64,000 nucleotides of DNA from Limnanthes douglasii subsp. nivea (taxonomy: Eukaryota > Streptophyta > Magnoliopsida > Brassicales > Limnanthaceae). Shown here piece after piece: positions 1 through 9,770 of this stretch (position 1 is its first letter; each line of letters opens with the position of its first letter). The notes under the pieces are model-generated. The model made no database searches, was not told the origin of the DNA, and saw only the letters and a program-made list of their open reading frames with translations. A program made the position numbers and the translations under genes. The DNA is taken from positions 76,520,885 to 76,584,884 of the forward strand of contig JAUPFV010000005.1 in NCBI GenBank assembly GCA_036936605.1, given 5' to 3'.

Positions 1-788
1 CCCCAAGCTCTTCGAACATCGTCACTTTTAATGGTAAATCTTTTATGTTTCAGGTGAGAGAGACATTGTCACCCACTCTTTATTGATTAATATCCACCCG
101 GTGCTTACCTTGGAGAAGTAAGTGCGAAACCAGTCAGCCATCATCAACACACTCAACTCTAATAAAGAGAAATTGTTTAACGACCTCCTTACTTCCAATC
201 AAAATGCTGAGGCATCGAGGAGAGAAATTGAGGAGTTGAAAAAAAGTCAAGAGGATTTGGCCACCAGGCTGGCCACTGCGGATGGAGTTGTCAAAGAACT
301 CCAATTGAAGCAATCTGACCTGGAGAAAAAACCTATCTTCTTCAAAAGAGGAGGTAAAGGTCAAAGACAACGTCATTCAGACCCTAACTAATGACAAGAC
401 TTCGCTCGAGGATACTGTGTCCAAGGCTGAACAAGAAAAAGCTGACTTGTTAAAGGAGCAAGAGAAAACAATCCAAGCTAGGATTGATGCTTATACCAAC
501 GAGGTGGTTGACTCCCAAGAGGAAAGGTATGCCGAAGTCAAGTCAGATATGGTCTTGCTTTTTCATGAGAAATTTCCGAAGAGGGCATTGGGAGACTTGT
601 GGAGGTTTGTAGATTATGAGGACCTTCCATTCTACACGATGGCTGATGGTGACAAGCATAACTATTCCAGTGGTTGGGATGATACAACTGATGAAGATAA
701 ACGGACCGGGGAGAGTCCAAATGAAGAAAACAAAGATGCTAAGAAGAAGCAAAGTGAGGCTGAGTCCTCTAAGAAAGCTCAATCTTAA
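1..788 (+). pseudogene. E1 antisense ORF, C-terminal coiled-coil part
   Basis: Plus-strand coding remnant opposite in sense to E1 pol and just beyond its integrase. It reads as a charged coiled coil rich in Lys, Glu and Gln with an acidic tail (residues near TTDEDKRTGESPNEENKD), ending at a TAA at 786-788. Two frames are needed, one ending at 391 and the other open through 417-788; they exchange near the A-run at 326-332, so there is a frameshift. The N-terminal domain seen in E2 (6225-8334) would lie off the left edge. Antisense ORFs of this kind are known in Tat-lineage elements; their function is not established. Confidence 0.75.
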
Positions 789-1194
789 AGTATCAATTAT
801 CTTTTATTTTTTTGTGTCTGAACCAAAGTCCTTGGATGGCCAAGGAATTTTTTGTAATTGTGTCCGGCCTTTGTCCGGGCAAACCTTTCTGTTTGAAAAT
901 TCAAAGTCCTTGGATAGCCAAGGCATTTCACATATTTCAATGGGTAGTTTCATTTTACACAACTCTTGCATTGTTTTATAGTTTCTTAACTTCGATGGCT
1001 AATGTTCAAACAACCCTTAGTTATTTTACAAGTATTTTAAAGTGCGGGTATTTAAATTCTCCGATGACAAATGTTGAAGTAGTCATCATTCTACCAATTC
1101 AATCCGGTCTTCCATTGATAAAAAATTTCAAAGAAACTATCAATCGAAACACTCCGAATTTTTCAAGAAGGCATCGAATTTTATTAAAAATCCC
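789..1194. repeat. E1 spacer between antisense ORF and integrase, with a duplicated 26-bp segment
   Basis: Non-coding interval. A 26-bp segment at 824-849 (CAAAGTCCTTGGATGGCCAA...) recurs with slight changes at 902-927, a period of 78 bp. Nothing else recognisable is seen. The same interval carries longer tandem arrays in E2, E5 and E7. Confidence 0.6.
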
Positions 1195-1246
1195 GAGCAC
1201 CTCATTAAAACCTCCCCGCGCCACTAGGGTAGGAAAGAGTATGCCC
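1195..1246 (-). ncRNA. Conserved structured block 3' of E1 integrase
   Basis: On the minus strand the block opens GGGCATACTCTTTCCTACC and closes GGGGAGGTTTTAATGAGGTGC. The ends can pair (GGCAT/GTGCT, one bulged A, then CTC/GAG) and an inner stem CCTACCC/GGGGAGG has one mismatch. Matching blocks occur at the same place in E2, E4, E5 and E7 with compensating changes. It may be a structured RNA element; the function is unknown. Seen directly: conservation and pairing. Inferred: that it acts as RNA. Confidence 0.6.
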
Positions 1247-1304
1247 CCAAATATTTACATGAACTTTAAGCAAGTACATATTTGCATAGTTTTCATTCTA
1301 AATA

Positions 1305-2430
1305 TCACCGGAGGTGTTCAATGTTCCAGGGATGATTCAAAACCCTTCCATCTTTATCTTGGAGCCGGTATGTCCCCGGATTAAGCTTTTCATTGACCAT
1401 ATAGGGTCCTTCCCAAGTTGGAGCTAGCTTGCCGAACTGCCTCTCCTTGGTATGCAGGAAGACTTTCCTCAATACTTTATCCCCTGGTTGAAAATCCTTC
1501 CTCTTGATTTTAGAAACAAACCTACTTCTCATCAGACCCTAATAGTGTGTGGCTCTGAGATGAGCCTTAACTCTTCTTTCTTCCGTTAAATCAAGTTGAC
1601 TTCTGACTGCCACTTCGTTAGCGTGTTCGAAAAAATTATGAACTCGAAATGAAGGGAGAGTACCCTCTATGGGAGCTATGGCATCCATTCCATACACTAA
1701 GGAAAAGGGAGACTCTTGTGTTGCAGCCCCAGGAGTGGTCCGGTAGGTCCATAATACTTCTTGTAGATAACTTGGCCATTTTCCAGCAGCTCCCTTTAGA
1801 TTCTTTTTAAGACCGGACAAGATGGTTCTGTTGGCCACTTCAACTTGACCATTTGCCTGTGGTTGGAAAAGAGAAGAGAAGCATTGTTGGATGCCTCTAG
1901 AAGCACAAAAATTCTCCATCTCCTTGTTGTCGAATTGTGGCCCATTGTCTGTAGTTATCTTTTGTGGAACCCCAAATCTGCAACAAATGTTAGACAAGAT
2001 GAATTTTATAACAGCTTTCGTAGTAGTTCCTGCCAATGGGGCTGCTTCGATCCACTTTGAAAATTAATCAATGGCAACAATTATAGTTCTGCACCCCCTG
2101 GATGCCATGGGTAGAGGTCCCACTAAATCCAGCCCTCACCGAGCAAAATGTATTGGCTCAAAAATTGACTCCAAAGGGACAACTGGGGTATGAATTTCAT
2201 TGTTGTATCGTTGGCATGGATCACACTTCTTCACTAACTCCTTGGCATCTTGCACTATGGAGGGCCAGTACTACCCAGCTAACAAAACTCTTCTAGTTAG
2301 AGCCATGTATCCACAGTGTGCTGATCCCTCACTATCATGTAATTCGGAGAGCACTATTTGGGACTCTTTGATCCCCAAACATCGTAAGAGAGGTTTACCA
2401 AAGGATTTTTTTTATAAAGAACATCTCTCA
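1305..2430 (-). pseudogene. E1 integrase
   Basis: An integrase zinc-binding region (HDSEGSAHCG ... KKCDPCQRY) at about 2400-2200 is followed by the catalytic core with D (LDLVGPLPM), D (TTDNGPQF) and E (NGQVEV) all visible, then the C-terminal region ending in the PWNIEHLR tail at 1305. An in-frame TAG near 1537 follows ATHY, where relatives usually have Q, and there is at least one stop in the zinc-binding/core linker. This is the fullest integrase in the window and the reference for the truncation in E2. Confidence 0.9.
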
Positions 2431-3040
2431 AGATGACAAAACCACGAGCCTTGTATTTTACTTTCCTTGTAACTACTTTTTCCGGAGGCAAAATGCCATC
2501 TGAGAGATATTGGAGGAGATAAAATCTCCAGTCTTGGGGTTGTTTTACTTGTATATTCAAAATTTCTTCTTCCTTATTCGGGCTGATTTGAATGGATGGG
2601 CACTCTTGCACATGAATCCAAGGGTAGGACTCAGAATAGGCTAAGGTTGCCAAGGAGTCTGCTAGTGTATTTTCTGTCCGGGGTATGTGCTCATAGGTAA
2701 TGCTTTTGAAATTAAGTACCACTTCTTTGAGAACAAATAAGTATTTAATCAGTTGTTCATTTTTAGCTTCAGATTGACCTTGTGCATGATGGATAAGAAG
2801 TTGAGAATCACTCATTAACCTGACCCTTTTGGCTCCACAAATAAGTGTCAATTTCAAACCAGCTATAACAGCTTCATATTCAGATTCGTTGTTGGAAGCC
2901 CTGAAAGAAAAACATATAGCTTGGTACATCCTGTCACCGTACGGAGAGGTTAAACATATCCCAGCACCACAACCCATTGTACTTGATCTACCATCACTCC
3001 GGATGACCCATACTTTTTTATCTTTTACACTGGTTGCTTG
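2354..3040 (-). pseudogene. E1 second (archaeal-type) RNase H
   Basis: RNase H fold with all four acidic positions visible: D in RSDGRSS, E in NNESEYE, D in SDSQLL and D in TLADSLA. It lies between the degenerate RT-linked RNase H and integrase, the arrangement diagnostic of Tat elements, whose acquired RNase H is thought to do the catalytic work. It reads almost open across 2977-2354. Confidence 0.88.
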
Positions 3041-3129
3041 CTTAGTATCCCTGTCTCAATGGAATTCAACTAAGAAGTCAGCCACAGTTTGGGATTTGAC
3101 TACTGTTCGAGGGGTAAAATCAATATCGT

Positions 3130-3614
3130 AGTCTCCCAGCTCTACTGACCATTTGGTCATTCTACTTGAAATATCTGCCTTTTGAAGAACGTTTTTCAAG
3201 GGAAAAGACGTCCGAACAATGATAGAATGAGCCTAAAAATAGGGCCTCATTTTCCCCGCAGCAATTACTAGGGCTAGTGCTAATTTTTCAAGCTTTAAAT
3301 ACCGTTTTTCTGCATCTATCAAGCTTTTGGTGATATAGTACACCGGACGAGGATAATTATCCACCTCTCTCACCAATACGGCACTTATAGCACAATCAGA
3401 AACTGCTAAGTATATGAAAAGGGTCTCTCTCTCTCTCAATTGGTTTAAACAAGGTTTTAGGGGAAGATAAGTGCTTCTTAATTTCGTCGAAAGCCTCGTC
3501 ACACTGTGGAGACCAGTTGAAATATTTTGCACCTTTCAAAGTTTGAAAAAATGGGGCGCACCTGTTCGAAGACCTTGAAATAAAACGGTTGAACGCAGCC
3601 AACCTCCCTATCAA
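3130..3614 (-). pseudogene. E1 RT-linked RNase H domain, degenerate
   Basis: Carries the gypsy connection/RNase H sequence: FNRFISRSSNRCAPFF, the YLAVSDCAISAVLVRE segment, VYYITKSLIDAEKRYLKLEKLALALV and the RMTKWSVELGDYD region. The usual DAS catalytic start reads LAVSD, so the first Asp is missing, as expected where a second RNase H has taken over. A frameshift near a CT-rich run (3425-3440) splits it. Confidence 0.85.
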
Positions 3615-3650
3615 TCTTTGTACTTCTTTAATATTACGAGGAGGCTCTAT

Positions 3651-4446
3651 TTATAGTAAAGCATGGTCTGGATCAGGCTGTATCCCTTTCTCACTTATCA
3701 CATACCCCAAGAATTTTCCGGACCGTACTCCGAAGACACACTTTTCTAGATTCAATTTTAAATTTACTTTCACCAAGTTGGCAAAAGTTTCCTGGAGATC
3801 TGCCAAGTGTAGCTCTTCGTCCATACTTTTTACCATCATGTTAATGATGTAGACTTCCATGTTTCTTCCAATCTGATCAGCAAAAGCCTTATTTACCAAC
3901 CTCTGATAAGTAGCCCAATATTTTTAGCCCAAACGACATCACCTTGTAACAATGGAGGCCCTTATCAGTGACAAATGTAGTATGTTCTTGATCCCTTGGA
4001 TCTACTTGAATCTGATTATACCCGGAAAAGACATCCATAAAGGACAACAACTTGTTTCCAGATGTGGAGTCCACCAACTGATCAATTCGGGGGACCGGAT
4101 ATAAATCTTTTGGGCAAGCTTTGTTGAGATCTGTGAAATCGATGCACATAAGCCACTTACCATTTTTCTTATTTACCAACACCGGATTGGCTGTCCATAA
4201 AGGGTATTGAGATTCCTTTATGTGCCCCACTTTAGTAAGCCGGTCAACCTCTTGAACTATGACATCAACTTTTTCTTTAGAAAAAGCTCGCCTCTTTTGT
4301 ACAACAGGTGCTACATCCCTCCGAATGGATAGTAGGTGTGATATAATGTCTGCTAGCACTCCGGTTACATCAGCATTGCACCAAGCAAAGACATGTTGAT
4401 GGTCTTTCAAAAAATCTAACATTTTGTCATTCAATCCTGATGCCAT
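3651..4446 (-). pseudogene. E1 reverse transcriptase
   Basis: Gypsy RT with KRRAFSKEK, VDRLTKVGHIKESQYP, ANPVLVNKKNGKW, CIDFTDLNKACPKDLYPVP and SGYNQI in order. The catalytic YxDD box reads YIIN (about 3850), so both catalytic Asp are lost. A frameshift follows SFGLK near 3920. Reverse transcription by this copy is not possible. Confidence 0.92.
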
Positions 4447-4578
4447 CTTGGACCTTATCTTGACGTTTTTTCCTTCAGCCAGAGAGTGAGTTTCGACTTC
4501 TTCAATTGGTATTAAAACATCAGGGGTCTCTCTGGGGTCATCAATTTCACCCTCTCCCCCAGAGGGCCCCTCAAACTG

Positions 4579-5379
4579 CTATTCCTCACTGATCCGGACT
4601 GCCCCCAACGTTCGAGGGGCCAGTGCTGTTGCATAACACTCTCTTGCCACCTTTTGACTGCTTTGAACAACTCCCACTTGTCCTTGTACATCATATTTCA
4701 AACATTGGTCGACTGTCGAAGCCACAACATGCATCCTGGAGAGCCAAGATCTCCCCAAAATGGCATTATAACAAGTGGGACAATCCACTACAATAAAAAG
4801 TATTCTAACCATCTTTTTAAAAGGGCCCTTGCCCAACAAAACCTCCTCTTCGAACTCCCCGATCATATCTGCTGAGCTTCCAATGAAATCCACAATTGAC
4901 CTGTTCGAACGTTGAATTACTGTTGGATTCTTCATTTTTTTGTAGGAAGTCAGAAAGAGAATATTGGCCGAACTTCCGGTGTCCACCAAAATTCACCTTA
5001 TGTCATTGCCCCCAATGGATGCTCCTATGACAACAGCATCTTCATGGGGACCAACAATGTCCCTCAAGTCATCCTCATCGAAAAAATTGAAGGGAAATGG
5101 AATTTGTGATTGATAGGAAGTCATGCCTCCTTCCAGTTGGGTAGCTAAAGTATGAATGTGCCTCTTTCTTGAAGAAGTAGTTGGTGCAGTCATGGTGTCT
5201 CTCCCGAATATTGTAAGTGGCTCAAAAAAAGCTAATAAGTCCGGACATCGTCTTGCAACGCTCTGTAATAACACCCACTTTATTCCAAGTTGGATCAGGG
5301 TCTAAATATTCTGACTCTACATCAAACCTTTCGATTATCACCATAGCCCCATCCGGAGCCGATGTGCATGCATTATTTG
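4579..5379 (-). pseudogene. E1 retropepsin-type protease region
   Basis: The aspartic protease motif VDTGSSANILF is intact at about 4980, followed by the flap-side sequence and NAILGRSWLSRMH. Upstream is the conserved TLATQLEGGMTSYQSQIPFPF linker. The reading continues to 5379, where E2 interrupts it; the missing upstream part continues at 14098. Confidence 0.9.
5375..5379. repeat. Target-site duplication of E2, left copy (ATTTG)
   Basis: ATTTG here and at 14098-14102 flank E2 exactly. Removing E2 and one copy rejoins E1 in register with the homologous E2 sequence around 12060-12080. Confidence 0.95.
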
Positions 5380-5784
5380 TGGTGAGGTTTATTCTCGTCT
5401 GAGGGTAAATTTGTAATTTTGTTTAGAGTTTGTGGAAGTTTATAAGTATTTAATGTTTGAGTAGAGAGTAGAGGGAGAATTAAGCAGCCTGGTTGTATTT
5501 AATTTTCATTCCCCTCATTTAATGTTGGTGGTTGGGTATTTATACCCTTACATATGGGCCCTATGGGCTTTCGGGTCATGTTTAATGGACCCGGATCAAG
5601 TTCAAGGACCCATGAGCTCTTAGTAGGAGAGTAGGCAGCTTAGTCAAGATGTGTTTACGTTTTAAGTACTTTAGTTCTTGTTCGAACAGTCCAATGGATA
5701 AGGTGTTCGAACTGTCCTGTCCGGTTAGGTGGTCTTTGTCCGAACTGTCCCTGTCCGTAGGGGTACCAGAATCCGGACTCATCA
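5380..5784 (-). repeat. E2 3' LTR
   Basis: 405 bp, on the minus strand beginning TGATGAGTCCGG and ending CCTCACCA. A TATA-like AAGGGTATAAATACCC stands near 5540 on the minus strand. Partner of 13693-14097. Confidence 0.95.
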
Positions 5785-5788
5785 GTAG

Positions 5789-5799
5789 CCCCTTTTTTT
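5789..5799 (-). other. E2 polypurine tract
   Basis: Minus strand reads AAAAAAAGGGG immediately inside the 3' LTR, separated by CTAC; plus-strand DNA synthesis would be primed here. Confidence 0.8.
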
Positions 5800-6224
5800 A
5801 GGTGTTTGTTCAAAAACCTTTGTCAAAACCTGAAAAACAGTTCGTTATCAGTAGCAGCTTCATCCGGACAGGTCTTTCGAATGGTGTTATGGTTTTATCC
5901 GGACTGAAAAAAGTTCCTTGAATCTAAACGGTTTTTTGCCAAAGTTCATGGGACACGTGTCTCTCTTTGGTTCGTTGCTTTAGTCGTTTTTTCACTTTGA
6001 ATTTCGCACTCACCTTCTCTGAAAAGCAACCTCTTCATTAATGAAGGTGACATCAGCGTCGTCTCTTAATCATTGCTAATCCTTTCGAATTCTCCTAGGA
6101 ATGAAGACTTCTTTTTGAGGTTTACTATAAATTAAGATACTTTTCCACTATTTTACTATCACTTTCATTTTCACTTTGCTAATTTTCAGAGCTTTCTCTC
6201 TCAAACACAAGTTCTTTACTTAGG

Positions 6225-8334
6225 TTGTTTATGTTCACGGCTAGGAACGCTTTAATCAAAGGTGGGTGGCTCAATCTATCTGAACTAGAAAAAGCACAAA
6301 AAGTCAAAAGGGAAAGGCGCATCGCAGCAGGCTTACCCACTTCCCCCATCGACAAACCAGCAATCTCAGCTACAGAGTCTGACCAGGGTTCTTCCTCCAC
6401 AAAGGGTGTCAAACCGAAGAGATTGTTTCAAACCAGTCTTTCTCCTATCATCTCAAGTTCTTCGGTTCAAGAGTCAGAACCCACTGTTGAGCCAGGTTTA
6501 ACAGTTACTAGTTTTAAAAAACCTTCCCCGTTCTTAGCCATGGGGTCAGATGCTGATACTTCTCCCAACAAACTGGTTGATCGAAGAATAGGCCGGCTGG
6601 TCAAAGGGCAGGCTTCCAAGGGCACCCCTTCGAAGTCAGGTGCCAAGGATAGCAGTACAGGGTCAGAAGTACCCATACAATAACCCAGGGACAGGCTGTC
6701 CGGTCCGGAGGCCACTGGCTCAAGCCCCCGAAGAGAAACCTCCACATCAGAGCCCCAACCGGAGGCTAGAGTGCAAGAGAGCACTGAAGCTCATCAGTCC
6801 GGTGGTCAGACTGAACCAACTCCAAACTCCCCCTTCATCAATACAACCAAAAACCCTTCCTCAATAATGGAGGAAATAATGGAGGACTCTATTGAAGAGG
6901 CTCCATTCGAGTCCGAACCTTCCAGACAGACCAGTGGTGATGTTTCTGCTCAGAAGGATAAAGGCAAGGAGAAGCTATGCTTAAGGCATCCGGATCTGCC
7001 GGAGTGTCTTGAAGGAAAAGTGGGACCTTGTTTCCACAAGGTCAATGTTAAATATCTTCTTTCCTTGCAAAAGATTAATTACGCTTTCATCCATACAACT
7101 GAGTTGGGCCGGATGCGTACGAAGTGGGGGATTCCGAAGAACGTAAAAATTAGAATCCCCATAGACCCCGAGACCCCAATGGACTGCAAACTCAGTGAAA
7201 TAGTCATATTCACTGAGCTTTTTAACTGGGGTCTAAGGTTTCCTTTAGATCCGGAGATAGTTAGGTACTTCCACCTCATCAGGCTCTGCCCTAGCCAACT
7301 GAGTCCCAACGCCTGGTACACTCTTATGGCCTGCATTGCCTCCAGGATCTCCAGGATTCCTCTACCAATGGAGGAGTTCGCAGTTGTGGCCAGTCTCTGC
7401 AGGAACCACCGCATTCCCTTCTATCACTTCAACATGGGTGATAATTATAAAGCAGTGGATGATCTGCTTGAGTCGGAGAGAAATTGGAGGACTCAATTCT
7501 TGTTTGTAAGTGGTTCTTGGGAGAACGGGAGGAAAATGAAAGCCAGAGTCAATCCAAGTCTCCTAACCAGTAGATGGAGGAGTGATCGTATGGCTCCTAC
7601 TTTATATTCTTATTTCTTCTTTTATCGAATTTGCTTAAACTAACTGGTCTTGTCTTTTTTCTTAGCGGAACTTCCCAAAGACTTCAATGACTACCTAAAG
7701 TCCGGGCAGACCACTTGTTCCAAGATCAACACTTGGGCTGCTGAAAAGTGGGGGAACCGGTTTCACGATGCTTTCACAGGAGGCAACTTGGCAAGGTCTC
7801 ACCTCTGGAACACTACTGGCCGGAGGGACTTGACCTGGGAAGAACTCACCACTCCACCCCCTCTGGATGTAGTCCTGAAGAGAACACACGAACCGGATGG
7901 GTCACTTTACGTGCCAGGTCAGGCCAAGGCCCCGAGTAAAATGAAAGGAAATAAAAAGAAGGGCAAGAAGGTTGTAGGTGAAGCTAACCCTGCCGAGGTG
8001 GAGGAGGTTGCTCCAACAAATCCAGAGGGGCCAGCCCCAAGCCAGATCGATGCTGCTCTCTTAAAAGTGGTGGAGCAGGAGAGTGTTAGGGAAGAGGTTT
8101 AATCCCCAAAACCCCCAAGGGCTCCCAAGAGAGACCGAAAACGGGGAGCAGAAAGCAAGGACAGGGAGGCTAAGAAGAAAAAGACCTTCAGGGGTGATGA
8201 ACTCTCTCTCCGGACTTCGGAGCCTCTCCCCCCTGTAGACCATACTGATTCGACAAGAGCAGAGGAGATTCCTGGTGACTTTCACACTGACAAGGTCAGA
8301 GGAGAAGACCTTAGCATCGATGGTGTTGACATCA
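6225..8334 (+). pseudogene. E2 antisense ORF with gypsy-type putative transposase domain
   Basis: Coding region on the strand opposite gag-pol. It begins at an ATG at about 6229 (MFTARNAL). An N-terminal Ser/Pro-rich low-complexity part is followed by a conserved globular domain at about 7000-7560 (KVNVKYLLSLQKINYAF ... FPLDPEIVRYFHLIRLCPSQL ... FVSGSWENG). That domain resembles the Pfam family called putative gypsy type transposon (Transposase_28), recalled rather than searched. A basic and acidic tail follows. One frame runs throughout, with in-frame TAA codons at 6681-6683 and 8100-8102 and a likely 78-nt intron at 7588-7665. Related genes are in E1, E3, E4, E5 and E7. After 8334 the reading enters inverted integrase sequence, so the coiled-coil C-terminus is lost. 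Confidence 0.82.
7588..7665 (+). other. Probable spliceosomal intron in the E2 antisense ORF
   Basis: Donor GATC|GTATGG and acceptor TTTTTTCTTAG|CGG frame a 78-nt T-rich segment. Splicing keeps the frame and joins the globular domain to the ELPKDFNDYL segment; unspliced, the segment contains a stop (TAA at about 7641). Confidence 0.65.
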
Positions 8335-8371
8335 CAGTTCGACAACAAGGAAATTGAGAGTTTCTGTGCCT
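8333..8371 (+). repeat. Left arm of a 39-bp perfect inverted repeat in E2
   Basis: Exact reverse complement of 8611-8649. The right arm is native integrase sequence (encoding FDNKEIESFCA); the left arm is an inverted copy fused to the antisense ORF. Confidence 0.95.
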
Positions 8372-8401
8372 TAAGAAGGCATCAAATTTTATTTAAAAGC
8401 C

Positions 8402-8455
8402 CGGACACCTCATTAAAACCTCCCCGTGCCACCAGGGTAGGAAAGAGTATGCCCC
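8402..8455 (-). ncRNA. Conserved structured block 3' of E2 integrase
   Basis: Minus strand opens GGGGCATACTCTTTCCTACC and closes GGGGAGGTTTTAATGAGGTG, then TCC. The terminal stem is GGGCA/TGTCC with one G-U, and the inner stem is CCTACCC/GGGGAGG. It lies inside the rearranged stretch between integrase and the antisense ORF. Confidence 0.6.
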
Positions 8456-8583
8456 TAAATATTTATGAGAGCCCTGTGATGTCAACACCATCGATGCAAG
8501 AGTATGCCCCTAAATATTTATGAGAGCCCTGTGATGTCAACACCATCGATGCAAGAGTATGCCCCTAAATATTTATGAGAGTC
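8444..8583. repeat. 55-bp tandem repeat, about 2.5 copies, in E2
   Basis: Units start at 8444, 8499 and 8554 (AGAGTATGCCCCTAAATATT...). Each full unit contains GTGATGTCAACACCATCGAT, the reverse complement of the end of the antisense ORF (about 8314-8334), so the array arose together with the inverted repeat around it. Confidence 0.93.
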
Positions 8584-8610
8584 CGGTAGGAAAGAGTTGT
8601 ATACCCCTTG

Positions 8611-8649
8611 AGGCACAGAAACTCTCAATTTCCTTGTTGTCGAACTGTG
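8611..8649 (-). repeat. Right arm of the 39-bp perfect inverted repeat in E2
   Basis: Native integrase sequence matched by its inverted copy at 8333-8371; the arms are separated by 239 bp including the 55-bp tandem repeat. Confidence 0.95.
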
Positions 8650-9094
8650 GCCCATTGTCTGTCGTTATCTTTTGTGGAACACCAAATCTGCAACAGATGT
8701 TGGATAAAATGAATTTTATGACAACTTTTGATGTTGTTCCTGCCAGGGGGGCTACTTCAATCCACTTCGAAAAGTAATCTATAGCAACAATTATAGTTCT
8801 GCGTCCTCCGGACGCCATAGGAAGAGGTCCCACCAAATCCAACACCCATCGAGCAAAAGGTATAGGCTCAGAAATTGACTCTAAAGGGATGACTAGGACA
8901 TGAATTTCATTACTATATCTTTGGCATGGATCACACCTTCTCACCAGTTCCTTAGCGTCTTGCATTATAGAGGGCCAATAATATCCAGCCAGTAAAACTC
9001 TCCTTGTTAAAGCCCTGAACCCACAGTGAGCTGATCCCTCACCATCATGCAATTTGGAGAGGACTAGAGACTCATCATCTCCTAAACATCGCAA
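8611..9094 (-). pseudogene. E2 integrase, truncated after the second catalytic Asp
   Basis: Zinc-binding part (LHDGEGSAHCG ... RCDPCQRY) and core with D (VLDLVGPLPM) and D (TTDNGPQF). Homology ends after FCASRGIQ at the inverted-repeat arm. The third catalytic residue (Glu of NGQVE) and the whole C-terminal region seen in E1 at 1305-1890 are absent, about 190 residues or more. This copy cannot encode active integrase. Confidence 0.92.
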
Positions 9095-9215
9095 AAGAGG
9101 TTTACTGTAAGATTTTTTTATACATAATGTCTCTTAGTATGATAAATCCACGAGCCTTGTGCTTCATTTTTCTTGCTAGTGATTTATCCGGAGGCAAGAT
9201 GTCATCGGAGAGGTA

Positions 9216-9770
9216 CTACAGGAGAGGAAATCTCCAATCTTGAGGTTGTTTCATCTGTACATTGAAAATTTGTTCCTCTTTACCCATATCAAGTTGAATG
9301 GAAGGGCTCTCTAGTACATGGATCCAAGGATATGACTCAGTGTATGCTATGGTTGCCAAGGAATCTGCTAGTTCATTTTCTGTCCGGGGTATATGCTCAT
9401 AAACAATGCTTTTGAATTTAAGTGCCTCATTTTTAAGAAGAAGTAAGTACTTCACTAGTTGCTCCTTTTTGGCCTCAGATTGACCTTGTGCATGGTGGAT
9501 AAGAAGCTGGGAATCGCTCATCAGCTTGACCTTTTTGGCCCCACAGATATAAGCTAACTTTAAACCAGCTATAGCTGTTTCGTATTCAGACTCATTGTTG
9601 GAAGCCCTAAAAGCAAAACATATAGCCTCGTACATTTTGTCACCATATGGAGAAGTCAGGCACACCCCTGCACCACACCCCATAGTACTGGATCCACCAT
9701 CTGTCCGGACGACCCATACCTTTTTGTCTTTCATTTCAGTAGTCTGCTCCGTATCCCTATCAGAGTGGAA
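9216..9770 (-). pseudogene. E2 second (archaeal-type) RNase H
   Basis: Open from about 9734 to 9216. Acidic residues are all present: RTDGGSS, NNESEYE, SDSQLL and NELADSLA. This is the best preserved enzyme domain in the window. Confidence 0.9.

Larger units (their letters stand above)
1..5379 (-). mobile_element. Tat-type Ty3/gypsy element E1, 3' part (left of nested E2)
   Basis: Read on the minus strand this holds protease, RT, RNase H, a second RNase H and integrase in Tat order, then a spacer and, on the plus strand, the tail of an antisense ORF. The 3' LTR must lie beyond base 1. The segment stops at 5379, where E2 was inserted; E1 resumes at 14098. Many stops and frameshifts make it non-functional. 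Assignment to the Tat lineage rests on the two successive RNase H domains and the antisense ORF downstream of integrase. Confidence 0.93.
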
